From Novosphingobium sp. EMRT-2 (GTDB lineage: Bacteria > Pseudomonadota > Alphaproteobacteria > Sphingomonadales > Sphingomonadaceae), in assembly GCF_005145025.1 (NCBI RefSeq), contig NZ_CP039695.1, forward strand, positions 1 through 64,000: a stretch of DNA of 64,000 nucleotides, given 5' to 3'. Shown here in pieces: positions 37,793 through 46,524 of this stretch (the stretch's first letter is position 1; each line of letters starts with the position of its first letter). The position numbers and the translations under genes are program-made. The notes beneath the pieces were generated by a model. It saw nothing but the letters and a program-made list of their open reading frames with translations, was not told the origin of the DNA and made no database searches.

Positions 37793-38434
37793 CTATTGCC
37801 AGGGGCGTTCGCGATACCATTTCGTCACCACGTATTTCAGGCCCTTGCGCACCTTCATGGCGTGATGGATCGTTGCGGGATTGACGCTGCCGTCGCGCCG
37901 GCGGTTGTTCCAGCCCACCAGCTTGCCCGGTTCGGGATGGATCAGCTTGTCCAGTACCTTGAACCGCGTGGCGCCGCCCGCCTCCACCGCGTTGAGATAG
38001 ACCATGAAGGTCCAGGTGCGTTGCCCGGAAACGGCGCAATAGCGGGTGAAATCGGCGCCCTGTTCGTCGAAGTAGTCGGTATGGGCCTTGAATTCCTGCC
38101 CCGGCGCATAGCGCTGGCCCTGGATCGGTTCGCCGAACCGCCGGTCGATGCCGCACAGTGCGGAAAAGCGCTCGTCCAGAGCCGCAACTTCGGGTGAAGC
38201 CATCGGCAGGTCGCAGGTCTCGCTGGTGCGGAAATAGTTATCGCCGTTGGGATCGGCGATGGTGGAAGGACGTCGGTCCGCCTCGATCCGGGCGATCAGC
38301 GCCGCGCATTCCGCTGCGGTCAGGAAATCGCGCAGGATCACCATGTCGGCGCGCGGGGTGGGAACGCGAACGATGCCCGGCGTTGCGAGCAGCCGATCGA
38401 GCGAGGCTTCGTTGACGGGCGCGTCCATGCTCAT
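37793..38434 (-). CDS. 2-oxoglutarate/Fe(II) dioxygenase (prolyl 4-hydroxylase type)
   Basis: A 213-residue oxygenase. The double-stranded beta-helix carries iron ligands His/Asp in FKAHTDYFDEQ, the distal His in TIHHAMKVRKG, and the 2-oxoglutarate-binding Lys in YVVTKWYRERPW. The approach TRYCAVSGQRTWTFMVYLNA is typical of P4Hc domains. The substrate is unknown. ATG 38434 (MSMDAPVNEAS) was chosen; the frame is open to 38557, but that would run across the start of the gspH operon. Confidence 0.88.
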   Translation of the reverse strand: MSMDAPVNEASLDRLLATPGIVRVPTPRADMVILRDFLTAAECAALIARIEADRRPSTIADPNGDNYFRTSETCDLPMASPEVAALDERFSALCGIDRRFGEPIQGQRYAPGQEFKAHTDYFDEQGADFTRYCAVSGQRTWTFMVYLNAVEAGGATRFKVLDKLIHPEPGKLVGWNNRRRDGSVNPATIHHAMKVRKGLKYVVTKWYRERPWQ

Positions 38435-38529
38435 TTCGGTAGCCGATCTGGCACCGAACGCCAACATCGCCTGTGCGCGATGTGCCGGCAGCCATAGGAT
38501 GCGGGCGTCCGGCCTGCTATCGGAATTGC

Positions 38530-39012
38530 GTGGCTCCGTCGTCGTCCCTTTCCGCACCGTCGCCCACGCGTGCCAACGGCTTCTCGCTGGTCGAGATGCT
38601 GGTCGTGCTGTTCGTGATCGGCCTGCTGGCGACGGTGGTGGTCCTGTCCATGCCCGGCGACGAACGCACGCTCCGCGATGAGGCGGAACGCTTCGCCGCG
38701 CGCACCATCGCGGCGCGGGACGAGGCGATCGTGGGGGGCACGCCGGTGGCGCTGGTGGTGGGGCCGGCCGGTTACTATTTCCAGCGCCGCGTTGATGGCG
38801 CGTGGCAGGCGCTTCCCGGCAAGGGTTTCGATCTGGCGGCGTGGAAGCAGGGCACGCAGGCCACGGTCGACCAGCCGGGCGGACGGGGGCGCATCGTGTT
38901 CGATACGCTGGGGCTTGCCAGCGGCGATGGCACCGTCCGGCTGGATCGCGGGGACCGCCATCTGGTCCTGCGCATCGCGCGCGATGGAAAGGTCACGCTC
39001 GATGCGGCGTGA
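38530..39012 (+). CDS. gspH: Type II secretion minor pseudopilin GspH
   Basis: A pseudopilin of the type II secretion system, about 160 residues from GTG 38530. The prepilin peptidase site is RANG|FSLVEMLVVLFVIGLL, followed by the membrane helix. The rest is a small globular domain (RFAARTIAARDEAIVGGTPV). An upstream extension in frame to 38473 is possible. It overlaps gspI and begins an operon of all four minor pseudopilins. The main T2SS genes are not in the window. Confidence 0.88.
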   Translation: MAPSSSLSAPSPTRANGFSLVEMLVVLFVIGLLATVVVLSMPGDERTLRDEAERFAARTIAARDEAIVGGTPVALVVGPAGYYFQRRVDGAWQALPGKGFDLAAWKQGTQATVDQPGGRGRIVFDTLGLASGDGTVRLDRGDRHLVLRIARDGKVTLDAA

Positions 39013-39388
39013 CGGCAACGGCGCGGAAGCGGGCTTCACCCTGCTCGAACTGATGATCGCGCTGGCGGTGTTCGCGCTGGCCGCGCTTGCCCTGCTCAGG
39101 ATGGAAGGCGCCAGCATCGCGCGCACGGCCGATCTGGACCAGCGCCTGCTGCGCGAGATCGTGGCGCAGAACATGGCGGCCGAAATCCTGACCGATCCCG
39201 CACCCCCCGCGATGGGCGACGCCAGCGGCACGATCCGCAACGCCGGCCGCCAGTTCGCGTGGACCCGCCATGTCGAGCCGCGGGCGGACTTCGGCGTGCT
39301 GTCGATCACGCTCACCGTGCGCGAGGTGACGCCCGGCCGCACCAGCCAGGCGATCACGCTCGACTTCGCCAGGCTGCCGGTGTCATGA
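39002..39388 (+). CDS. gspI: Type II secretion minor pseudopilin GspI
   Basis: A 128-residue minor pseudopilin. The cleavage site and helix are AEAG|FTLLELMIALAVFALA. The globular part has NMAAEILTDPAPPAMGDASG. It pairs with GspJ and GspK to form the pseudopilus tip. Its start is inside gspH and its end overlaps gspJ. Confidence 0.9.
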   Translation: MRRDGNGAEAGFTLLELMIALAVFALAALALLRMEGASIARTADLDQRLLREIVAQNMAAEILTDPAPPAMGDASGTIRNAGRQFAWTRHVEPRADFGVLSITLTVREVTPGRTSQAITLDFARLPVS

Positions 39389-39996
39389 CGCCACCCCACG
39401 ATCATCGCCAGCGCGCCAACGGCTTCACGCTGGTGGAGATGCTGGTGGCGCTGCTGGTCTTCGCGATCATCGCCGGCGGCGCGCTGGCGCTGCTGCGGTT
39501 CAGCGTCGATGCCGAACTGGCGAGCCGCACCGGCACCGACCGGATCGCCGCCAGCCGGCGCTTCCTCTCGGTCTGGACGGCCGATCTGGCGCAGATCACG
39601 CCGCGTCTGGCGCGCGACGAAAGCGGCGCGGTCCATGCCGCGCTGGAGGCGGGCGGAGCCGAGGGCATGGTGCTGCGCTTCACGCGCAGCGGATGGTCCA
39701 ACGTCGATGGCGCGGCGCGGCCAAGCCTGCAGAAAGTGGAATACCACTGGGACGGCAAGGCGCTGGTGCGCGCTGGCTATCCGTTCCCGGATGGCGCTGC
39801 GCCTGAGCCGGGCGCCGCCGTCCTGCCGCTGGCGGGGCCGCCGGCCTTGCGCTTCCGTGGGCGCGATGGACAATGGCATGGCCGGTGGGAGCCGCAGCGG
39901 ATGGGCGAACTGCCCGTCGCGATCGAGCTGCTGCTGCCGCAACCGGGTGGCGAACCGCTGCGCATCGTCTCGCTGGTCGGGGTGAATTACCAGTGA
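39385..39996 (+). CDS. gspJ: Type II secretion minor pseudopilin GspJ
   Basis: A 203-residue minor pseudopilin with the site RANG|FTLVEMLVALLVFAII. The C-terminal domain contains FLSVWTADLAQITPRLARDE and LPVAIELLLPQPGGEPLRIV. ATGA overlap with gspI and a 4-base overlap with gspK show coupling. Confidence 0.9.
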   Translation: MTPPHDHRQRANGFTLVEMLVALLVFAIIAGGALALLRFSVDAELASRTGTDRIAASRRFLSVWTADLAQITPRLARDESGAVHAALEAGGAEGMVLRFTRSGWSNVDGAARPSLQKVEYHWDGKALVRAGYPFPDGAAPEPGAAVLPLAGPPALRFRGRDGQWHGRWEPQRMGELPVAIELLLPQPGGEPLRIVSLVGVNYQ

Positions 39997-40988
39997 GGCG
40001 GGATCGTCCTTCCCATGAACGCGGCGCGGCGCTGTTGTCGGTGTTGCTGCTGGTTGCGGTCATGGCGGTGATCGCAGCGGTCATGCTCGACCGGCTCAAC
40101 CTCGCCACGCGGCTGGCGGGGAACGGACAGGCGATGACCCAGGCGCGTCTTACCGCGACCAGCGCGGAAACGCTGGTGATGGCCCGGCTCAAGGCGCTGG
40201 TCGATGCGGATGATCGCCGCACGGTCGACCGCATCGGGCTGCTCGGCCGCGAGTTCCCGCTGCCCTTGCCGCGCGGCGCGGTGCGCGGGCGGATCGATGA
40301 CGCGGGCAATTGCTTCAACGTCAATTCGCTGGTCCAGCAAGGCGTCGATGGCTCCTTCACGCTGCGGCCCGTGGCGCTGGCGCAGCTGCGCGCGCTGATG
40401 GCCGGGCTGGCGGTGCCCGCGAACGAGGCGGTCGCCCTGAGCGACGCCATGGCCGACTGGATCGACAGCGACGAGCGGCCCGCGCCGAACGGGGCCGAGG
40501 ACGATGTCTATCGTGCCGGGCCGGTGCCCTATCGCCCGCCCAACCGGCTGATCGGCGATGTCAGCGAATTGCGCGCGGTGCGGGGGATGACGCCGGTGAT
40601 CTACCAGCGCTTGCGGCCCTGGCTCTGCGCGCTGCCGGCGGCAGAGCTTTCCCCGGTCAATGTCAACACGCTGCGGCTGGACCAGATCCGCCTGCTGACC
40701 ATGCTTTCCCCCGCCACGATCACGCCCGAACGCGCCCGCGCGCTAGTGCTAGGGCGGCCGCCGGCGGGCTATGCCAGCGCGGCGGAGGCGACCGCGCGGC
40801 TGGGGGTCACGACCGGAGCAACCGGCGCGCTTCCGCTCGATCAGTTGCAGGTGCGCAGCCGCTGGTTCCTGCTGGATCAGGTGGTTTCCATCGATTCGGT
40901 GCGGCTGGAGGAGGAAGCGCTGATCGATACCGGTGTCACGCCCGCGCGCGTGGCGTTCCGCAGCTGGGGGGATCGCGAAAGCCGTTAG
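39993..40988 (+). CDS. gspK: Type II secretion minor pseudopilin GspK
   Basis: The large tip pseudopilin, 331 residues from GTG 39993. A short leader, HERG|AALLSVLLLVAVMAVIAA, lacks the usual Glu5, as is normal for GspK. Family motifs include DDAGNCFNVNSL, LSDAMADWIDSDERPAPNGA and the end of the first domain, SELRAVRGMTPVIYQRLRPW. It is the last gene of the operon; the GspL/GspM genes that often follow are absent and tRNA-His comes next. Confidence 0.92.
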   Translation: MRRDRPSHERGAALLSVLLLVAVMAVIAAVMLDRLNLATRLAGNGQAMTQARLTATSAETLVMARLKALVDADDRRTVDRIGLLGREFPLPLPRGAVRGRIDDAGNCFNVNSLVQQGVDGSFTLRPVALAQLRALMAGLAVPANEAVALSDAMADWIDSDERPAPNGAEDDVYRAGPVPYRPPNRLIGDVSELRAVRGMTPVIYQRLRPWLCALPAAELSPVNVNTLRLDQIRLLTMLSPATITPERARALVLGRPPAGYASAAEATARLGVTTGATGALPLDQLQVRSRWFLLDQVVSIDSVRLEEEALIDTGVTPARVAFRSWGDRESR

Positions 40989-41109
40989 GCAGCGGGAATC
41001 GCGGGGGCGCGTGGCGGCCGCGCAAGTTTTCGCTTTTCAAGGCCGCTCCTTTCTGCAAAGGGGCTCGCCCGCGCCCCGCATCGTGTTACGATGGGCGTGT
41101 CGATCATGT

Positions 41110-41187
41110 GGCGATCGTAGCTCAGTTGGTTAGAGCGCCGGTTTGTGGTACCGGAGGTCGAGGGTTCGAACCCCTTCGATCGCCCCA
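41110..41187 (+). tRNA. tRNA-His (GTG)
   Basis: The additional 5' G of tRNA-His (41110) faces C73 (41184). The acceptor stem GCGATCG/CGATCGC, a D-arm (AGCTCAGTTGGTTAGAGC), an anticodon loop with GTG, the T-arm GGGTTCGAACCCC and an encoded CCA (41185-41187) are all present. Confidence 0.97.
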
Positions 41188-41322
41188 TCTTTCCTCAGAT
41201 TCTCTGCGCATCACGGCCTTTCGAGGGACGCTAAGCGCTTGCCCCGGAACGGCGCAGGTGGCAGAGCGTGGCGCGAACCGGCGGCGCGCGCCGCCGGACG
41301 AGGATATGTGTTTCCCGCGTCC

Positions 41323-42051
41323 ATGCACGGTTTTGCCAATCCCGCCCGTTTTCTGCGCCTTGCGCGCTGGTTGATGCCTTTGCTGCTGGGGCTGGGGCTG
41401 GTGCTTGCCTTCGGCGCGCTGGCCTGGGGCCTGCTGGTGGTGCCGCCCGATCGGCTGATGGGCGATACCGTGCGCATCCTGTTCATCCACGTGCCTTCGG
41501 CCTGGCTGGGCATGGCGGGCTGGAGCACGATCGCCGTGGCCAGCCTGGTCGAGCTGGTCTGGCGCCATCCGCTCGCCGCCATCGGCGCGCGCGCGGCGGC
41601 GGTGCCAGGCGCGGCGTTCACCGCGATCTGCCTGGCCACGGGATCGATCTGGGCGCGTCCCACCTGGGGCACGTGGTGGGTGTGGGACGGCCGTCTGACG
41701 AGCTTCCTCGTCCTGCTGTTCCTCTATTTCGGCTATATCGCCCTGGCAGGCGCTGCGCAGCGCGATGCGCAGGCGGGTGAGGGCGCCAGCCGCGTGACCG
41801 CGATCTTCGGTCTGGTCGGCGCGATCAACATCCCGATCATCAACCGGTCGGTGGTGTGGTGGAACAGCCTGCACCAGCCGCCGTCGATCACCATCGGCAA
41901 GTCCGCGATCGACGGCACGTTCCTGTGGCCGCTGCTGATTGCCGCGATCGGCTTTTCGTGCATCTTCGGCGGCGTGGTGCTGGCGCGGATGCGGACGCTG
42001 CTGGCCGACATCCAGACCGAGGCGCGCCTGCGCCGCAAGGCGCTGGGCTGA
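41323..42051 (+). CDS. ccmC: Heme exporter / heme handling protein CcmC
   Basis: An inner membrane protein that loads heme onto CcmE in System I cytochrome c maturation. The 242 residues have six membrane helices, the Trp-rich periplasmic motif PTWGTWWVWDGRLTSFLVLL, and conserved His in ILFIHVPSAW and WWNSLHQPPS. ATG 41323 fits; the frame extends upstream through tRNA-His and is not coding there. It opens the ccm operon; ccmA and ccmB are not adjacent. Confidence 0.95.
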   Translation: MHGFANPARFLRLARWLMPLLLGLGLVLAFGALAWGLLVVPPDRLMGDTVRILFIHVPSAWLGMAGWSTIAVASLVELVWRHPLAAIGARAAAVPGAAFTAICLATGSIWARPTWGTWWVWDGRLTSFLVLLFLYFGYIALAGAAQRDAQAGEGASRVTAIFGLVGAINIPIINRSVVWWNSLHQPPSITIGKSAIDGTFLWPLLIAAIGFSCIFGGVVLARMRTLLADIQTEARLRRKALG

Positions 42052-42070
42052 CGCGGCGCGGGAGGGCAGG

Positions 42071-42211
42071 ATGCACGAGAGACTGGATCAATGGGACTAT
42101 GTGGCAGCGGCGCTGGCGATCGGGGTGATCGGCACACTGCTGCTGGTGGGCTGGACGCTGTGGGCCATGGTCCGCGCCGAACGCCGGCGTGACAGGGCGA
42201 GGGGCAAGTGA
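42071..42211 (+). CDS. ccmD: Heme exporter protein CcmD
   Basis: A 46-residue single-pass membrane protein: MHERLDQWDYVAAALAIGVI, then a basic tail. It stabilises the CcmC-CcmE complex and helps release holo-CcmE. GGAGGGCAGG precedes the ATG. It overlaps ccmE by 4 bases. Confidence 0.88.
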   Translation: MHERLDQWDYVAAALAIGVIGTLLLVGWTLWAMVRAERRRDRARGK

Positions 42212-42660
42212 GCGGCATCAAGGCAAAGCACCAGCGGCTGGTCCTGCTGGCCATCGCGCTGGTCGCGCTGGTGGGCGCGGGCCTGCTCGCCGCTTACGCG
42301 CTGCGCAACCAGGCCGCCTATTTCTACGTGCCGAGCGATCTGGTCGCCCATCCGCCCGAACAGGGCCGCGCCGTGCGCCTGGGCGGCATGGTGGAGAAGG
42401 GATCGATCAAGACCCGGCCCGATGGCGTGACCATCGATTTCATCGTCGGCGATGGCAAGGCGCGGGTGCCGGTGCGCTTCACCGGAATCACGCCGGACCT
42501 GTTCGTCGAGGGGTCGGGCGTGGTCGCCGAAGGGCGGATGGAAGGCGGCACGTTCGTGGCCGACAACCTGCTGGCCAAGCATGACGAGAAGTACGTCCCG
42601 CGCGAGATGAAGAACATGACCGACGCGCAGGCGAAACAGGTGGTGGCCGAAACGAAATGA
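42208..42660 (+). CDS. ccmE: Cytochrome c maturation heme chaperone CcmE
   Basis: A periplasmic heme chaperone with one N-terminal membrane anchor, 150 residues. The heme-binding His125 lies in LLAKHDEKYVP, with the Tyr ligand nearby. VRLGGMVEKGSIKTRPDGVT and DLFVEGSGVVAEGRM are typical OB-fold parts. GTG 42208 overlaps the ccmD stop. Confidence 0.96.
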   Translation: MSGIKAKHQRLVLLAIALVALVGAGLLAAYALRNQAAYFYVPSDLVAHPPEQGRAVRLGGMVEKGSIKTRPDGVTIDFIVGDGKARVPVRFTGITPDLFVEGSGVVAEGRMEGGTFVADNLLAKHDEKYVPREMKNMTDAQAKQVVAETK

Positions 42661-44606
42661 TAGCTGAATTGGGCCTTGCCGTTCTCTGGATGGCCGCCGC
42701 GCTGGCGGTGCTGCAACTGGCAGCGGGTATCATCGCCCTGCGCCCCAAGGGCGAACATCTGGCCGGAGTGGTCCGCCCGCTGGCGGTGATGCAGGGCGTG
42801 CTGGTCGCCTTCGCGTTCCTGGCGCTGGTCACGCTGTTTCTGGAAACCGATCTGTCGGTGAAGCTGGTGGCGGAGAACAGCCATTCGGCCAAGCCGTTCA
42901 TCTTCAAGCTGGCGGGCACCTGGGGGAACCACGAAGGCTCGATGCTGCTGTGGGTGACGATCATGGGCCTGGCCGGTGGCTTCGTCGCGCTGATCGAGAA
43001 GCGGCTACGCGAGGATACGCTGGTGGCGACGCTGGCGGGGCAGGCCTTCGTCAGCCTGGGGTTCTACGCGTTCCTGCTGCTGTCCTCGAACCCGTTCGAG
43101 CGGCTGCCAGAGCCCGCGCCCGACGGCAACGGCCTCAACCCGCTGCTGCAGGACATCGGCCTCGCCTTCCACCCGCCCACGCTTTACGTTGGCTATGTCG
43201 GCCTTTCGATCGCCTTCAGCTTCGCGATTGGCGCGCTGGTGACGCGCGATGTCGGCCCTGCCTTCGCCCGCGCGATGCGGCCATGGGTGCTGGGCGCGTG
43301 GATATTCCTCACGCTGGGCATCACGGCCGGCTCCTATTGGGCGTACTACACGCTCGGCTGGGGCGGCTGGTGGTTCTGGGACCCGGTGGAAAACGCTTCG
43401 CTGATGCCCTGGCTGGCGGCGACGGCGCTGCTCCATTCGTGCTCGGTCCTCGCTTCGCGCAACGCCTTGCGGGCGTGGACGGTGATGCTGGGCGTGATCG
43501 CGTTCTCGATGTCGATGGTCGGCACGTTCCTGGTGCGGTCGGGCATTCTCACCTCGGTCCACGCCTTCGCGGTCGATCCGGAGCGCGGCAGCTTCATCCT
43601 TGCGTTGCTGGCGATCTACATCGGCGGCGCCTTGACCCTGTTTGGCGTGCGCGCGGCGACGGTGACCGAAGGCGCGCGGTTCAGCTTCGTCAGCCGCGAG
43701 GCGAGCCTTGTGTTCAACAACGTGATGCTGTGCGGCATTCTCGGCATCGTCCTGGTCGGCACGCTCTATCCGCTGCTGACCGAGGCGTTCGGCACCAAGG
43801 TTTCGGTCGGCCCGCCATACTTCAATCCGGTATCCGCGATCTTTGCGGTCCCGATGCTGCTGGTGCTGGCGGTTGGCCCGCTGCTGCGCTGGCGCGATGA
43901 CAAGGCGGGGCGGATCACCATGCCCTTTGCGATCGCCGCGCTGCTCATGGCGGCGGTGTTCCTGATCGCCGAACTGGTCGCGCCGGGCATCCATCTGCTG
44001 CCAGCGCTGGGTCTCGCCATCGCCAGCGGCCTGTTCTTCGCCAGCCTGCTGCCGCTGAAGGGGCGCAACCTGCGCCGCACGCCGCTGCCGGTGTGGGGGA
44101 TGGTGATCGCGCATCTCGGCATCGCTGTAGCCTTGTTCGGCATGGCGAGCGACAGCGCCTTCTCCACCGAGAAGCTTGCCGCGATGGCCGTGGGCGATAC
44201 GCAGAACGTGGGGCCGTGGCAGGTGAAGCTCGAAAGCATCGATCCGGTTGCCGGCCCGAACTGGACCGCGCTGCAGGCGACGCTCTCGGCCCGCTACGCC
44301 GGTGGCGCGCCGATCACGCTGGAACCGCAGGCGCGCGTCTTCGCCTCGCCCCCGGGCACGCGCACCGAAAGCGCGCTCAAGACGCGCTGGAACGGCCAGC
44401 TCTATTCGGTGCTGGGCGAAGAGGGCGAGGACGGCCGCTGGCAGATGCGCTTCTGGTGGAAACCGTTCGTGCCGATGATCTGGTATGGCGGCGTGCTGAT
44501 CGCGCTGGGCGGGGTGCTCGCGCTGCTCGGCCGCGTGACCGCCGACGTCAGGCGGCTGCGCGCCGAAGGCAAGATCGCGTATCGCCGGATGAGGCAGGGA
44601 CGATGA
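42657..44606 (+). CDS. ccmF: Heme lyase CcmF
   Basis: A 649-residue multi-pass membrane protein that attaches heme to apocytochrome c. The Trp-rich heme motif GWGGWWFWDPVENASLMPWL is at about 235. The N-terminal part has FKLAGTWGNHEGSMLLWVTI. ATG 42657 overlaps the ccmE stop by 4 bases, and its own stop overlaps ccmG. Confidence 0.97.
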   Translation: MIAELGLAVLWMAAALAVLQLAAGIIALRPKGEHLAGVVRPLAVMQGVLVAFAFLALVTLFLETDLSVKLVAENSHSAKPFIFKLAGTWGNHEGSMLLWVTIMGLAGGFVALIEKRLREDTLVATLAGQAFVSLGFYAFLLLSSNPFERLPEPAPDGNGLNPLLQDIGLAFHPPTLYVGYVGLSIAFSFAIGALVTRDVGPAFARAMRPWVLGAWIFLTLGITAGSYWAYYTLGWGGWWFWDPVENASLMPWLAATALLHSCSVLASRNALRAWTVMLGVIAFSMSMVGTFLVRSGILTSVHAFAVDPERGSFILALLAIYIGGALTLFGVRAATVTEGARFSFVSREASLVFNNVMLCGILGIVLVGTLYPLLTEAFGTKVSVGPPYFNPVSAIFAVPMLLVLAVGPLLRWRDDKAGRITMPFAIAALLMAAVFLIAELVAPGIHLLPALGLAIASGLFFASLLPLKGRNLRRTPLPVWGMVIAHLGIAVALFGMASDSAFSTEKLAAMAVGDTQNVGPWQVKLESIDPVAGPNWTALQATLSARYAGGAPITLEPQARVFASPPGTRTESALKTRWNGQLYSVLGEEGEDGRWQMRFWWKPFVPMIWYGGVLIALGGVLALLGRVTADVRRLRAEGKIAYRRMRQGR

Positions 44607-45184
44607 GCAAGCAGGACGATCGGGGCAATCATCCGGGTGATCCCGCGCCGAAGAAGCCGGGGCTGGCGCTGTGGCTGCCGCTGGCGCTGTTCGCCGGCTT
44701 CTTCGTGCTGGTGATCTACGGCCTGGTGCGGCCGGCCGACCGCGAGGTGGCGAGCGCCTTCATCGGCAAGCCGTTGCCCGGCTTCGACCTGCCCCCGGCG
44801 GTGGACGACCGCCCCGGCCTGGCGCTCGCCAACTTCCGGGATGGCAAGCCGCGCCTGCTCAACGTGTTCGCCAGCTGGTGCGTGCCCTGCGCGGTGGAAT
44901 CGCCGCAGCTTGCCGCGCTGGCGCAGCAGGGCGTGGAGATCGACGGCGTTGCTATCCGCGACCGGCGCGAGGACGTGGCTCAGTTCCTCGCCGCGAACGG
45001 CAACCCGTTCCGCCGGATCGGCAAGGACGATCTCAGCAAGGTCCAGCTCGCGATTGGATCGTCGGGCGTGCCCGAGACGTTCGTGATCGATGGCAAGGGC
45101 GTGATCCGCTACCAGCACATCGGCGACATCCGCGCAGAAGACGTGCCGCTGATCCTGCGCAAGCTGAAGGAGGCGGAATCGTGA
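44603..45184 (+). CDS. ccmG: Thiol:disulfide interchange protein CcmG/DsbE
   Basis: A membrane-anchored periplasmic thioredoxin that reduces apocytochrome c. The 193 residues have one anchor helix (WLPLALFAGFFVLVIYGLV), the redox site NVFASWCVPCAVESPQLAAL (CVPC) and the cis-Pro region SGVPETFVIDGKG. It overlaps ccmF and ccmH by 4 bases each. Confidence 0.95.
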   Translation: MSKQDDRGNHPGDPAPKKPGLALWLPLALFAGFFVLVIYGLVRPADREVASAFIGKPLPGFDLPPAVDDRPGLALANFRDGKPRLLNVFASWCVPCAVESPQLAALAQQGVEIDGVAIRDRREDVAQFLAANGNPFRRIGKDDLSKVQLAIGSSGVPETFVIDGKGVIRYQHIGDIRAEDVPLILRKLKEAES

Positions 45185-45660
45185 TGGCGCGCGCCGCATC
45201 GCGGCATGGAGCTACCGTTTTCGCGGCGCTTGCGCTGCTGCTGGCTTCTCCAGCCACCGCGCAAGATTCGCTGCCGCCGGCGCCCTATGCCTACAAGCAG
45301 CTTCCGAATCCCGATCAGGAGGCGAGGGCGCAGGCGTTGATGGAGACGCTGCGCTGCCTCAAGTGCCAGAGCCAGTCGATCGCGGATTCGGATGCACCGA
45401 TGGCGGGCGACATGCGCCATCAGGTGCGCACCCGCATCGCTGCCGGGGAAGACCCGGAGGAAATCCGCCAGTGGCTGATCGAACGCTACGGCGACTATGT
45501 CAGCTATACCCCGCAATTGCGGCCGATGACCTGGCCGCTGTTCGCCGCGCCGGCGGCGTTCCTCGTGCTGGCGGCGCTGCTGCTGCGCAAGCGCTTCCGC
45601 CGCGGGGGCGATGGCGCGGCGGATGAACCGGAAGCGGACGCGCTGGAGGACAACGCATGA
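45181..45660 (+). CDS. ccmH: Cytochrome c maturation protein CcmH (CcmL/CycL type)
   Basis: A 158-159 residue protein. A signal peptide (ATVFAALALLLASPATAQ) is followed by the redox motif LRCLKCQSQSIADSDAPMAG and a C-terminal membrane helix (WPLFAAPAAFLVLAALLL). It presents reduced apocytochrome to the heme lyase. The start is GTG 45181 or ATG 45184; the former overlaps the ccmG stop. Confidence 0.94.
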   Translation: MMARAASRHGATVFAALALLLASPATAQDSLPPAPYAYKQLPNPDQEARAQALMETLRCLKCQSQSIADSDAPMAGDMRHQVRTRIAAGEDPEEIRQWLIERYGDYVSYTPQLRPMTWPLFAAPAAFLVLAALLLRKRFRRGGDGAADEPEADALEDNA

Positions 45661-46364
45661 CCTGGGTGCTGATCCTCCTGATCGCGATCGTGGTCTTCGC
45701 GGTGCTGGCGTTCGTGCTGAAGATGCCGCGTTCGGGCTGGGAACTGACGGGCGCGGCGCTGCTGTTCGGCATTGCCGGCTATGCGCTGCAGGGCCATCCC
45801 GGCGTGCCCGGCGCGCCCAAGGCCGCGGTCGAGAACCAGAAAGCGGCCGACGAGGCGCTGATCAAGCAGCGGCAGGCGATGGGCGATGCCTTCGGCAAGG
45901 GCCAGAACTGGATGGTGCTGGCCGACGGGCTTTCACGGCAGGGCCAGTTCGGCGCGGCGGCGACGATCCTAGGCAAGGCGGTGAAGGCCGATCCCAACGA
46001 TGCAGACCTGTGGGTGGCGCTGGGCAACACGCTGGTCGGCCACAGCGACGGGCTGATCACGCCGGCCGCGCAGTTCGCGTTCCAGAAGGCGGCGAAGATC
46101 GCGCCCGAACATCCGGGGCCGCCGTTCTTCATGGGCCTGGCGCTGGCGCAGTCCGGCAAGCTGGTGGAAGCACGGGCGATCTGGGCCGAACTGTTGCGCC
46201 GCGCGCCGGCCGATGCCCCCTATCGCGAAGACCTTCAGGCCCGGTTGGCGAGACTCGACTCGATGCTGGCAGCCTCCGGACAGGCACCTGCGCCGGTGGC
46301 TCCGTCCGATGAAGCGCCCGCAGCAGCCGCCGAACCGTCGGGCGCCTCTTCTGAAGCGCCCTGA
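45657..46364 (+). CDS. ccmI: Cytochrome c maturation TPR protein CcmI (CycH-like)
   Basis: A 235-residue apocytochrome chaperone. Two N-terminal membrane helices (about 1-45) are followed by TPR repeats (NWMVLADGLSRQGQFGAAAT, DLWVALGNTLVGHSDGLITP) and an Ala/Pro-rich tail. Last gene of the operon; its stop lies in a 13-bp inverted repeat. Confidence 0.9.
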   Translation: MTWVLILLIAIVVFAVLAFVLKMPRSGWELTGAALLFGIAGYALQGHPGVPGAPKAAVENQKAADEALIKQRQAMGDAFGKGQNWMVLADGLSRQGQFGAAATILGKAVKADPNDADLWVALGNTLVGHSDGLITPAAQFAFQKAAKIAPEHPGPPFFMGLALAQSGKLVEARAIWAELLRRAPADAPYREDLQARLARLDSMLAASGQAPAPVAPSDEAPAAAAEPSGASSEAP

Positions 46365-46407
46365 AATCAGCTATTTGCGATGCCATGTGGGGCATGATTT
46401 CAGGGCG
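46357..46407. repeat. Perfect 13-bp inverted repeat overlapping the ccmI stop
   Basis: CGCCCTGAAATCA (46357-46369) and TGATTTCAGGGCG (46395-46407) flank 25 bases. The arms include the ccmI stop. There is no T-run, so it is a possible Rho-type or processing hairpin, or a binding site between ccmI and kup. Confidence 0.6.
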
Positions 46408-46524
46408 TCCGGGTTCGCTAAAGCAGCCATTGCCGGGGCCAAGGGCCGGTGCTAAAGCGCCGCGCCGTTCCGGTGTCCGATGGCGGACCGGCGGTTTGGG
46501 TCAAGGCCCGGGGGCACCGTTGCC

